64,000 nucleotides of DNA, taken from positions 2,729,001 to 2,793,000 of the forward strand of contig NC_015186.1 in the NCBI RefSeq assembly GCF_000202835.1. Reading direction: 5' to 3'. This DNA is from Acidiphilium multivorum AIU301. GTDB lineage: Bacteria; Pseudomonadota; Alphaproteobacteria; Acetobacterales; Acetobacteraceae. Made by a program: the position numbers and the translations under genes. The notes beneath the pieces were generated by a model. It had not been told where the DNA came from, did not search any database, and saw nothing but the letters and a program-made list of their open reading frames with translations. Below, piece after piece: positions 1 through 7,101 of this stretch. How positions within the stretch are numbered: the stretch's first letter is position 1; each line of letters begins with the position of its first letter.

Positions 1-220
1 CATGACGCGGCTGCTCGGAGATCAGTTTGAGCAGGACCAGGCGGAGCTGGCCTCCCTCGAACATGCGGCGGCGACCATGACCATGGCGGCCAAAGCCGCC
101 GTCATCGTCGTCGCTCCAGCCGCGACCGCCCCCGAAACCGCGGCGACCGGCGCCGAATCGCCCGGCAAGGCGCATCATTTCTTCATTCAGGCCATGCCGG
201 CCCATGTGTCTTCCAAACAT
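1..220 (-). CDS. PadR-family transcriptional regulator, N-terminal part (cut by window edge)
   Basis: The reverse strand reads MFGRHMGRHGLNEE, then a Gly/Arg/Asp-rich linker, then the start of a winged helix (FEGGQLRLVLLKLISEQPRH). That is the usual opening of PadR regulators with glycine-rich N-terminal tails. About 73 codons are visible and the rest lies left of the window. The ATG at 220 follows a GAGTGACGAGG stretch that can serve as ribosome binding site. Two identical palindromes lie just upstream, as expected for an autoregulated PadR gene. The ligand is unknown. Confidence 0.8.
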   Translation of the reverse strand, partial: MFGRHMGRHGLNEEMMRLAGRFGAGRRGFGGGRGWSDDDDGGFGRHGHGRRRMFEGGQLRLVLLKLISEQPRH

Positions 221-251
221 GACTGTCCTCGTCACTCCAATATGATGGCAC

Positions 252-300
252 TAAGATATATCTTAATTAGGCCCATGCAAGACCGATCAAGATATATCTT
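252..300. promoter_or_regulatory. Twin palindromic operators upstream of the PadR gene
   Basis: The palindrome AAGATATATCTT occurs twice, at 253-264 (extended to 14 bp at 252-265) and at 289-300. The centres are 36 bp apart. The sites lie 33 to 80 bp upstream of the PadR start. AT-rich dyads of this kind (ATAT cores) are typical PadR binding sites, so autorepression is the likely role. This assignment is inferred from position and symmetry. Confidence 0.65.
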
Positions 301-301
301 T

Positions 302-488
302 TGTGTCGGTCGTAATGAACGCCCCGCAAAGGAGGCGCCGGGAACAGGCTCAACCCCTCGCAGCGGGACATGATCGTGTCGGTGTAACGCAACGCGATGT
401 CCGGCGAAGCCTCGGTCGCGATCCGCCGCTACAGCGCAACCAGCTGGCCACGCGCCTCCGGCGTGAAATCAACCGGATAGCGCTTCAC
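302..488 (-). pseudogene. ParE-type toxin remnant (nonsense codon and truncated)
   Basis: Starting at a GTG at 488 that overlaps the antitoxin stop (GTGA), the frame reads VKRYPVDFTPEARGQLVAL, then TAG at 429-431, then RRIATEASPDIALRYTDTIMSRCEGLSLFP. This matches the first half of RelE/ParE toxins, where the stop replaces a Tyr (typically LxxLYxxIA). The C-terminal beta strands are missing: the frame diverges after about 60 codons and runs into the PadR promoter region. The toxin should therefore be inactive. Its antitoxin upstream remains open. Confidence 0.75.
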
Positions 489-760
489 CGGGAACCGGTG
501 GCTTTCGCATGTTCGGCGGCCACGGCAGCGCGCATCCCGTCCATGGTGACAGCGCGTGACGGATCGGCTTTCAGCGCATCAAGAGCCGGGGCCACCTGAT
601 CACGCAGCCACGCTTCCACCACCCGGTCATGCGCCAGCAAGGTGCGCAGCCCGTCGCGGATCACCTCGCTTTCGCTCGCATACTCGACGGCGGCAACCTT
701 GGCAGGGATCTGCTGTGCCATTTCCTTTGGCAAGGTGATGCTCAGCCGGGTCGAGCACAT
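485..760 (-). CDS. parD: ParD-like ribbon-helix-helix antitoxin
   Basis: The product has 91 residues. The N-terminus STRLSITLPKEMAQQI is the RHH beta strand that binds DNA, followed by helices (YASESEVIRDGLRTLL) typical of ParD/CopG antitoxins. The acidic-basic C-terminal tail would wrap the ParE toxin. The ATG at 760 has AGGGAG upstream. The gene overlaps the toxin remnant by 4 bp, so the pair was once translationally coupled. With the toxin broken it is an orphan antitoxin that could still repress its promoter through the dyad at 782-794. Confidence 0.8.
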   Translation of the reverse strand: MCSTRLSITLPKEMAQQIPAKVAAVEYASESEVIRDGLRTLLAHDRVVEAWLRDQVAPALDALKADPSRAVTMDGMRAAVAAEHAKATGSR

Positions 761-781
761 CGCTTATGCTCCCTTCGAAAT

Positions 782-794
782 AGGATTTAATCCT
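782..794. promoter_or_regulatory. Candidate ParD operator
   Basis: A perfect 13-bp palindrome, AGGATT-T-AATCCT, lies 21 bp upstream of the parD start codon. RHH antitoxins repress their own operons by binding short dyads at this position. Function is inferred from position and symmetry only. Confidence 0.45.
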
Positions 795-799
795 TCCAT

Positions 800-1415
800 A
801 TGATGCCGATCTGTCTCGACATTCCCTGCCAGTGCCGACTTTACGCTGGCAATCTACCGGTATTCGTCGCCTCCGGTTGCCCTGGCCGACCCGGTGCCTC
901 TTTTCCTCGGGCTCGCGGGCGGGTGTGGTTATCCGCCTGGGCGCGCAGGCCCCAGATGGACTTGTCGAGGTTGATCTCGCCGGCCCGGGCCCTTGCCGCC
1001 ATGCCGCGGAAATCCCCCCGGGCGTGCTCCTGAAACGCCCGCCGGCCGCGCCGAGATCATGCCGCAGTCCTGTCCGTCGCAATCATCGCCAGGCTTAGCA
1101 GGCAAGTTCCTCAAGACCTCGGTTTGTATTGGTATTTTGTCCGAAACCGGTACCTTCATGGGTCTCGGCGAGCTTCGCCCGGCTGGCCAAGCTCTGACAT
1201 GCACCCTTTGCGCAACGCGTTCATTTACCGGTTCAGGCTCGATGCCGTTCGCCGGCAGGCCGGGGCAGATGGTCAGCTGATCGAACCATGCATCTCGCAG
1301 CACAGCAGGAAGGCGTGCGTTTGCGGACAGCCCCTATCTCAGAGCCGGACCGAAAAATATAGTTGAACGATTACAGTAGGTTGTGATTCAGTTCGTTTGC
1401 GAAGACGGATGGAGG
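800..1415. other. No recognisable gene (accessory filler)
   Basis: Open frames exist on both strands, but none has a family signature. One reverse frame around 920-1065 contains a plausible protein-like segment (HARGDFRGMAARARAGEINL) with stops upstream. It may be a degraded gene fragment that I could not identify. No RNA gene or repeat was seen. Confidence 0.4.
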
Positions 1416-1419
1416 CACG

Positions 1420-2060
1420 ATGACCTAGACTGAAATCGCTCGGCGACGATATCGCCGGTCTGGATTGCGCTACGCAAGCGACCTGACCGATGCCGAATCG
1501 GCCTTGATCGCACCGTTCATGCCGACTCGACTGCCTCGAAGCCGGCCCCGGACGGTGCCGCTGCGGCGGATTATGGAGGCCATCTTCTAACCGGTTGCCA
1601 GTGGCGGAGGCGGCTCAAGGTTCCGCCTGCGGAGCGGGTGGAATGCCGCCGGAGGTGGCAGATCCCGAAGCAATTCGCGCCGTTCGCCACCGCGCAGGGG
1701 TATTTCCACCGCTTCTGCCGCGACGGCACCCTCGATCGGCTCAATCACGTCCTGGTCATACAAGCGCGGGAGTTGGCCAGACGCGAGGCCTCGCCTACAG
1801 CCGGCGTGATCGATAGCCAGTCGGTCAAGGCCACCGAAGCCGGCGGGCCGCGCGAGTTCGATGCCGGGGAGAAGATCACGGGCGCAAGCGCCACATCATC
1901 ACGGATACAATCGGCCACCCCGTCAGCGCCGTGGTTCATCATGCCGGTATTCAGGACCGTGACGGGGTAGGTGACGTACTCAAATCCGCCAAACCCCTGT
2001 GCGTCGATTCGTCCGCTTGCACGCTCTCCTCGATACTGGCGAATATGCCCACTGAAAGGC
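1420..2060 (+). pseudogene. IS5-family (IS427-type) transposase remnant
   Basis: The N-terminal block reads MT(stop)TEIARRRYRRSGLRYASDLTDAESALIAPFMP. This is the IS5/IS427 N-terminus, with TAG in place of a conserved Trp. A second stop (TAA) follows at EAIF, where Tyr is usual. After a frame change come QGYFHRFCRDGTLDRLNHVL and [18 protein letters not shown], the DDE region (D in VIDSQSVK), and then [10 protein letters not shown] in another frame. There are at least two frameshifts and two nonsense codons. No terminal inverted repeats or target duplication could be placed. Confidence 0.8.
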
Positions 2061-2082
2061 GGTCCCGGGTGAGCGGGACCGC
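2059..2082 (-). terminator. Stem-loop terminator after the PEP-CTERM gene
   Basis: GCGGTCCCG and CGGGACCGC form a perfect 9-bp stem around a 6-base loop, 26 bp beyond the stop codon of the PEP-CTERM gene. Only a short T run (CTTT) follows on the reverse strand, so intrinsic termination is likely but not textbook. Confidence 0.6.
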
Positions 2083-2107
2083 ATCAGTCAAGATCGACCA
2101 GCGGGTC

Positions 2108-2791
2108 TCAGAGGGCTTTCTGCCGCAGGCGAACGACGAGACCGAGAACGAGCAAGCCTGTTCCGAGGAGCAGAACACTGCCCGGTTCCGGTACGTCCAC
2201 TTTGAGAACTGCCGGTGCTCCGTTCGCCTCAACGTAGTCGACAGCGAAACTTGTCATCGATCCCACAGGTAACGTGCCGGTATCGCTGACGGCTTGAGTT
2301 TCGCCAGGCGAGTAAGTCACCTTGTTGCCGTTTGCATAGCTGCTGGCGCCATCGTCGTGGGTGATCGTGACGTAGGTGCCTGCAGCTATATTCGCAGCGG
2401 GGCCTTGGAGCGAGAACTCCAGATATGAATAATTCGAGCTTCCTGGAGAACTCATCGTGGTTCCAAGGAACGCAGCCTTGCCACCCGTACCGCTGAAATT
2501 TGAGATGTTGGCGGTATTCGTAAAGAAGTCGGCGTACGTATTCGACTGTCCCTGATTATTGGTGTTGTCGAAATTCAACTGCCCTGAGTATGTGAAGGAA
2601 GCCAGTGCATCTACGGCCGATGGCGCAGGCTGGCTTGCAGCGTTTATGAAGTTGGTGCCGCCAATTTTACCGGTCGTTGTGGTCCAGGCCGTTACTAGCC
2701 AGGTCGGATTATAAATATCCGCCCGCGCTATTCCCGTGAGGCCGAGGAGCACCACGGCTCCATGTAACAGATATTTGCGGACGCTAGACAT
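2108..2791 (-). CDS. Secreted PEP-CTERM sorting-domain protein
   Basis: The product has 227 residues from the ATG at 2791, chosen because GGAGA sits 7 bases upstream; an in-frame TTG lies two codons earlier. Residues 1-24 form a signal peptide (hydrophobic [15 protein letters not shown], ending RADI). The middle is Thr/Ser/Asn/Gly-rich with low charge, as in exported surface proteins. Residues 200-227 are VPEPGS, a Leu/Val membrane segment and RLRQK, which is a PEP-CTERM signal for exosortase processing. No exosortase gene is in the window. The gene and its upstream region are clearly more AT-rich than the core chromosome, suggesting acquisition. Confidence 0.85.
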   Translation of the reverse strand: MSSVRKYLLHGAVVLLGLTGIARADIYNPTWLVTAWTTTTGKIGGTNFINAASQPAPSAVDALASFTYSGQLNFDNTNNQGQSNTYADFFTNTANISNFSGTGGKAAFLGTTMSSPGSSNYSYLEFSLQGPAANIAAGTYVTITHDDGASSYANGNKVTYSPGETQAVSDTGTLPVGSMTSFAVDYVEANGAPAVLKVDVPEPGSVLLLGTGLLVLGLVVRLRQKAL

Positions 2792-3320
2792 GTTCAATCT
2801 CCAAACGTTTGAGAAATCATGCCATGAATGACCACGGACACTTCATACATTGAAGTGCGTTCAATGATCACGCAAAAATTGTGCCGTATTTGCAATATTA
2901 ATAAAATCAAACAGATATCGCGTCTCATTTTATGAGACGTAAGGAATTCCGACAAAATATTATTTCATTTTATACTATGGGTTGAAATCAATTCAATACT
3001 ATACTACAGGTTGATTACATTGTGTCGCTTCTATTCGTTCATTCGATATCAAAATCTTCAGAAAATTCTCGATACAAGCATCATTCTTAAGTAGTATTCG
3101 CCCAGTCTACTCTGTCAGACCATCGCTCCAGCACGAATATTTGCTCGCTCGCAAAAACGTAGCAGGCCATTTCGGAATGGAGTCGGAGCGTCTTTGATTG
3201 AAAGTTGAATGGTTGGGCCATACGTGATTCCTGGCAGGTGTTCGAAGCCTTGCCTGAGACACTGTGTGGACGCCAACCACCCGTGCGCAGCATAGCCGCA
3301 ACGGGCTACGCTATGGAAGT
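2792..3320. other. AT-rich intergenic stretch with a hairpin
   Basis: About 500 bases without a convincing gene. The part nearest the PEP-CTERM gene (2820-3090) is strikingly AT-rich and probably holds its promoter. A perfect 8-bp stem with a 3-base loop (CGTCTCAT-TTT-ATGAGACG) lies at 2921-2939, about 130 bp upstream of the start. Between 3087 and 3320 there are only short unrecognisable frames. Confidence 0.5.
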
Positions 3321-3323
3321 AAC

Positions 3324-3770
3324 GTGACCGACTAGGAGTGGCTGCTCCTGTCGCCTTTCCTGCCCGCCCCGAGCTCATGCGGCCGGCATCGGAAGTGGAA
3401 GATGCGCGAAATTGTCAATGCGATCTTCTACGTACTGCGTGGCGGGATTGCATGGAGCCTGCTGCCGAAGGATTTTACGCGTTGGCCCACGACCTATCGC
3501 TGGTTTGCTGGTTCCGCAACGACGGCACCTGGGAGCGGATAAACCATCACCTTGATGCTCGACCGCGAGAGGACGGGTCAGGGCGCGAGCCACACGGCGG
3601 CTGTGATAGATAGTCAGAGCGTCAAGACGACCGAGAGCGGCGGCATCCGGGATACGACGCAGGCAAGAAGATCAAGGCTGCAAGCGTCACGCCACGGTCG
3701 ATGTCGACGGTCGGGCGATCAAGCTCCAGGCCCATTCGGCGGCCATCCAGGGCCGTGATGGAGTGGGGTT
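3324..3770 (+). pseudogene. Second IS5-family transposase remnant
   Basis: The frame reads VTD(stop)EWLLLSPFLPAP, then MREIVNAIFYVLRGGIAWSL, LLPKDFTRWPTTYRWFAG, a frameshift, LMLDRERTGQGASHTAAVI and [14 protein letters not shown]. This is the conserved block order of IS5-type transposases, including the first catalytic Asp (VIDSQSVKT). It is a different lineage from the remnant at 1420-2060 (VLRGGIAWSLLPKDF type). It carries a nonsense codon near the start and several frame changes, and stops after the second DDE block. No terminal repeats were identified. Confidence 0.8.
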
Positions 3771-3847
3771 CCTGCTGGGGTCTGGTCCACTTTTGGTGGA
3801 GTGGGTGTTTGACACATCGCCCGCAGTATGTTGTGGCAAATAATGTT

Positions 3848-3890
3848 GTGTGCAGGATATGCGCATGATATATGCGCATATCCTGCACAC
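3848..3890. promoter_or_regulatory. 43-bp perfect palindrome, likely CcdAB operator
   Basis: The left arm GTGTGCAGGATATGCGCAT (3848-3866) and right arm ATGCGCATATCCTGCACAC (3872-3890) are exact reverse complements separated by 5 bases. The dyad ends 21 bp before the ccdA start. CcdA/CcdB complexes repress their own promoter by binding repeated dyads, so this is the probable operator. An arm this long and perfect is unusual for a simple operator. Confidence 0.65.
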
Positions 3891-3911
3891 TTACTTCTGG
3901 AGGAGCAGCGG

Positions 3912-4169
3912 ATGTCTATGCCACAACCCAGCGACCGCACTATGGCTTCTTCGCGGCGCGCAACCAATGTCACACTGCCCGCAGCATTGCTGCAGGACGC
4001 CCGGAGCCTTGGCATCAATCTGTCGCAAGCTTGCGAACAGGGCGTGGCAACGGCCGTTGCCGCGGCCCGGAGACAACGCTGGCTCGATGAAAACCGTGCA
4101 GCATTTCAGGCGTGGAATGAGCATGTCGAGTCGCACGGCTTGCCCTTGGCGGCATACCGGCAGTTTTGA
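3912..4169 (+). CDS. ccdA: CcdA-type antitoxin
   Basis: The product has 85 residues. The RRATNVTLPAALLQDARSLGIN segment is the CcdA RHH DNA-binding region. The tail WLDENRAAFQAWNEHVESHG is the CcdB-binding C-terminus, close to the classical WLxENxxAIxAYNxxVExxG pattern. The ATG at 3912 is preceded by GGAGGAG and follows the perfect dyad at 3848-3890. Its stop overlaps the ccdB start (TGATG), so the genes are translationally coupled. Both genes of this module look intact, unlike the other two toxin-antitoxin pairs in the window. Confidence 0.92.
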   Translation: MSMPQPSDRTMASSRRATNVTLPAALLQDARSLGINLSQACEQGVATAVAAARRQRWLDENRAAFQAWNEHVESHGLPLAAYRQF

Positions 4170-4471
4170 TGGCACGGTTCGATGTGCACCCTATGCCCGG
4201 AGGCAGACCGGGTTACGTACTCGACGTTCAGGCCGATCTGCTCTCGGAATTGGCGACGCGGATCGTTGTCCCGCTCCTGCCGGCAGAGATGGCGCCAAAA
4301 CCCTTCAGCGACCTCAATCCAGTGTTCGAGGTTGACGGCACGCGTCACGTCATGATGACGCAGGCAATCGCCAGCATACCACGGCGCGAGCTGAGTCAGC
4401 ATATTTGCTCGTTGGCTGCGGAGCGCGACAGCATTACCCGCGCCCTCGATGTCCTTCTCATCGGGTTCTAA
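4169..4471 (+). CDS. ccdB: CcdB-type gyrase-poison toxin
   Basis: The product has 100 residues, the normal CcdB length. It begins MARFDVHPMPGGRPGYVLDV, continues with VQADLLSELATRIVVPLLP and LNPVFEVDGTRHVMMTQ, and ends LDVLLIGF. CcdB poisons DNA gyrase through its C-terminal helix. The final residues here are IGF; E. coli CcdB ends WGI, so potency against the local gyrase cannot be judged. The ATG at 4169 shares one base with the ccdA stop. The intact reading frame implies that the antitoxin is expressed. Confidence 0.92.
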   Translation: MARFDVHPMPGGRPGYVLDVQADLLSELATRIVVPLLPAEMAPKPFSDLNPVFEVDGTRHVMMTQAIASIPRRELSQHICSLAAERDSITRALDVLLIGF

Positions 4472-4866
4472 CCCGATTTTGTTCGTGCGCTCCGATAGCA
4501 TGTAACACGAGTTGATGGAGGTTCCGCCAAGATAGTTGCTTATAGGCCGGGTAGCTGACGAGCGGCTTTTTTCCAAGGTAATTGGTCGGGCCGAAGCCTC
4601 GTGGCGAAAAGCTCTTTGCGCGGTTGAACGGTCCAGTTGCAGGGCATCTAAAACGGGATCACGCACTTGCCCGTAGATCTTTTCGCGCACGATCAAGAGC
4701 GCACCTTCATCATATCGATCCAATGGCGACACGCGAGCCGGGCGCATGCTGGAACCGACTTCCGAACGGTTTGCGGCCGGCCAGTTCAACACCCGATCAC
4801 ATTACACTATGCGGAATAAGATGCGGAGCAAGCGCCACGGCGCCGATGGATGCGGCGGCAGACCGA
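4472..4866. other. No recognisable gene; tandem 12-bp repeats
   Basis: A reverse-strand frame is open across most of this stretch and under ccdB, but its translation matches nothing I recognise and it is probably a shadow. At 4809-4832 two adjacent 12-mers, ATGCGGAATAAG and ATGCGGAGCAAG, form a direct repeat with two mismatches, resembling a recombinase core or binding site. Confidence 0.35.
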
Positions 4867-5781
4867 TCACGGCACCTTGTATCCAGAGCGGCCAAGCAGA
4901 GGTGCGATCGTTTCAACGAGCCAGTCGACAAAGACCCGCACGCGCGGCGAAAGCTGGCGATGATTCGGATAGATGACGGAAATCGGAGTGGGACTGGGCT
5001 GGAAGTCCTGGAGAATCTCCACGAGTGCTCCGGTGTTTAGATCATCCTTGAACCGCAAGCGCGGCGCCTGCACCAGCCCCATCCCGAGGCGCGCCGCAGC
5101 AGCACTCGTGTCCGCCCCATTAACCATGACGCGAGCCGGCAACGTCCTCTCGACCTTCACGCCATCGACCATGAATTCCAGCGGCAAGGGCTGGCCCGTG
5201 CGCGAGGAGACGAATCCGACCATGAAATGCCCGTCCAGCTGATCCGGCGTTGCTGGCACGCCATGTTCGCTGAGATAGGCGGGGCTGGCACAGATGATCT
5301 CCTCCAACACGCCGAGATGCCGGACGATCATATCGCTATCAGGAAGAGTGCCCGCTCGCACGACACAATCAACCCCTTCGCGTACCAAATCGACAAAGCG
5401 CTCGCCCTCACCGATATGCACCGTCACGGCTGGATGCAGAGCTAGAAAGGTCGGTAGTGCCGGCAACACGATGCGCGCCAGCGTGCCGACCATGTCGACG
5501 CGCAGCAGCCCTGCCACGGCACCGCTGGCCCCCCGGTCCGCATCCTCGAGATCGGCAAGGATACCAATGCAGCGTCGGTAGTAGGCTTCACCCTCGACGG
5601 TCGGCTGCACATGCCGTGTCGAGCGTTGCAGCAACCTGGTTCCCAACCTCTTCTCCAGCGCGTTGATCGTGGCGGTGGCTGCCGGTCGGGAGATGGAGCA
5701 ATCCGCCGCCGCAGCGGTAAAACTGCCACGATCGACGATACGGACGAATAGCTCGAGGGCGGCGAGGCGATCCATGGTCAT
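4867..5781 (-). CDS. LysR-family transcriptional regulator
   Basis: The product has 304 residues. The N-terminal winged HTH (MDRLAALELFVRIVDRGSFT, then LGTRLLQRSTRHVQPTVEG) is typical of the LysR subgroup near DsdC/AaeR/YafC. Two effector-binding domains follow. The ATG at 5781 has CAGGAC 7 bases upstream; a second ATG at 5775 is the alternative. It is divergent from the SDR gene at 5875 with a 93-bp gap, the usual arrangement for a LysR regulator and its target. The ligand cannot be deduced. Confidence 0.88.
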   Translation of the reverse strand: MTMDRLAALELFVRIVDRGSFTAAAADCSISRPAATATINALEKRLGTRLLQRSTRHVQPTVEGEAYYRRCIGILADLEDADRGASGAVAGLLRVDMVGTLARIVLPALPTFLALHPAVTVHIGEGERFVDLVREGVDCVVRAGTLPDSDMIVRHLGVLEEIICASPAYLSEHGVPATPDQLDGHFMVGFVSSRTGQPLPLEFMVDGVKVERTLPARVMVNGADTSAAAARLGMGLVQAPRLRFKDDLNTGALVEILQDFQPSPTPISVIYPNHRQLSPRVRVFVDWLVETIAPLLGRSGYKVP

Positions 5782-5874
5782 TATTCTGTCCTGCAAAACA
5801 AAGTCGTCTGCAACAGCGGCCTTATTCCGTCGGGCGGGCGGGCCAAATCCGTAGCACCGGAACAGGAGACCCTC

Positions 5875-6636
5875 ATGCCCGCACAATCTCATATCGCAAT
5901 CGTCACCGGCGGCAGTCGGGGCATTGGCCGTTCGACCGTTGAGGCGCTCGCCCGGCGCGGCGTCAGGTCGATCTTCACCTATCATCGCAGACGGGCAGAA
6001 GCAGATGAGGTGGTCGCCGCAACCGAGCGGGCAGGCGCGCGTGCCGCAACCTTGCAACTCGATACGGGGAATACCGCGACCTTTCCGGCCTTTGTCGCCG
6101 AACTGCGCAGGATTCTGGCCGAGTGGGGGGTGGAGCAGTTCGACTATCTCATCAATAATGCCGGAACGTCCCACCACGCACCGATCAGCGATATCACCGA
6201 GGCGGATTTCGATGCGCTGTTTCGGGTGCACGTGAAGGGCGTTTTCTTTCTTACACAGGCCGTGCTGCCGCTGATCGTCGATGGCGGCCGGATCGTGAAC
6301 GTCTCGTCGGCGCTGACCCGCGTGGCCTATCCAGGCAGTACTGCCTATGCGTCGATGAAAGGTGCTGTTGAGGTGATGACGAGATACATGGCGAGGGAAC
6401 TTGGCGCCCGGCGCATTACCGCCAATGTCGTCGCTCCCGGCGCGGTGCAGACCGATTTCAGCGGCGGCATCGTGCGAGACAATCCCGAGGTAAACAAGCG
6501 CATTTCAGACCTGACAGCGCTTGGACGGGCGGGTTTGCCCGACGATATCGGTCCGATGATCGCTGCCCTCCTGTCGGAGGACAATCGATGGATCAATGCG
6601 CAACGCATTGAAGCCTCCGGTGGGATGGTGATCTGA
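5875..6636 (+). CDS. SDR-family NAD(P)-dependent oxidoreductase
   Basis: The product has 253 residues. The Rossmann motif TGGSRGIG is at 11-18, NNAG at 94-97, the catalytic Ser at 144-145 and YASMK (Tyr158, Lys162) complete the classical SDR triad. PGAVQTDF follows the active site. The C-terminus ends in ASGGMVI, as in FabG-like members. AGGAG lies 6 bases before the ATG. It is probably regulated by the divergent LysR gene. The substrate is unknown; there is no sign that it belongs to fatty-acid synthesis. Confidence 0.88.
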   Translation: MPAQSHIAIVTGGSRGIGRSTVEALARRGVRSIFTYHRRRAEADEVVAATERAGARAATLQLDTGNTATFPAFVAELRRILAEWGVEQFDYLINNAGTSHHAPISDITEADFDALFRVHVKGVFFLTQAVLPLIVDGGRIVNVSSALTRVAYPGSTAYASMKGAVEVMTRYMARELGARRITANVVAPGAVQTDFSGGIVRDNPEVNKRISDLTALGRAGLPDDIGPMIAALLSEDNRWINAQRIEASGGMVI

Positions 6637-7101
6637 GGTCGGGGCTCTCCGACCGATACCACGACGGGGTATGGCGCAGGGAAGCGCGCCACGCTCCTTC
6701 ACGCGAATCACAAGCCATGATTGGCACGTTTCCCGGATGCGTCATCTTCACGCGCATCAAGGTTGAGACAATAATGGAGTTCCTGATGCGCAAGATAGGT
6801 CTTATCGGAGGTCTCGCGCTCCGGGCGGGTATTTTCTATTACGAGCAGATCCAAAAAAGGTTCGCCGCGAGCCAAGCTCCACTGCAACTCGTCCTCAGCC
6901 ACGCAGACGTCTTGCGGGTGTTATCTTATGTAGCCGCAGAGGACAGGATTGCTCTTGGCGCCTATCTCGGGGGCCTGGCCAATGAACTCGCCGATGCCGG
7001 GTGCGAAATCGTCGCCATTTCCGCCGTCGCGCCTCATATCGCCATATCGGACATAACACGTGTGGCCCGTGTTCCCCTGATCAGCATATTGGATGCCGTT
7101 C

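Noticed and set aside
2884-2900. Sigma-54-like promoter (GTGCC...TTGCA) upstream of the PEP-CTERM gene
   Set aside because: The match lies on the wrong strand for that gene and lacks the essential GG of the -24 element.
4106-4792. Reverse-strand frame opposite ccdB and the following gap
   Set aside because: No recognisable domain, no ribosome binding site, and it runs antisense through a clear ccdB; treated as a shadow.
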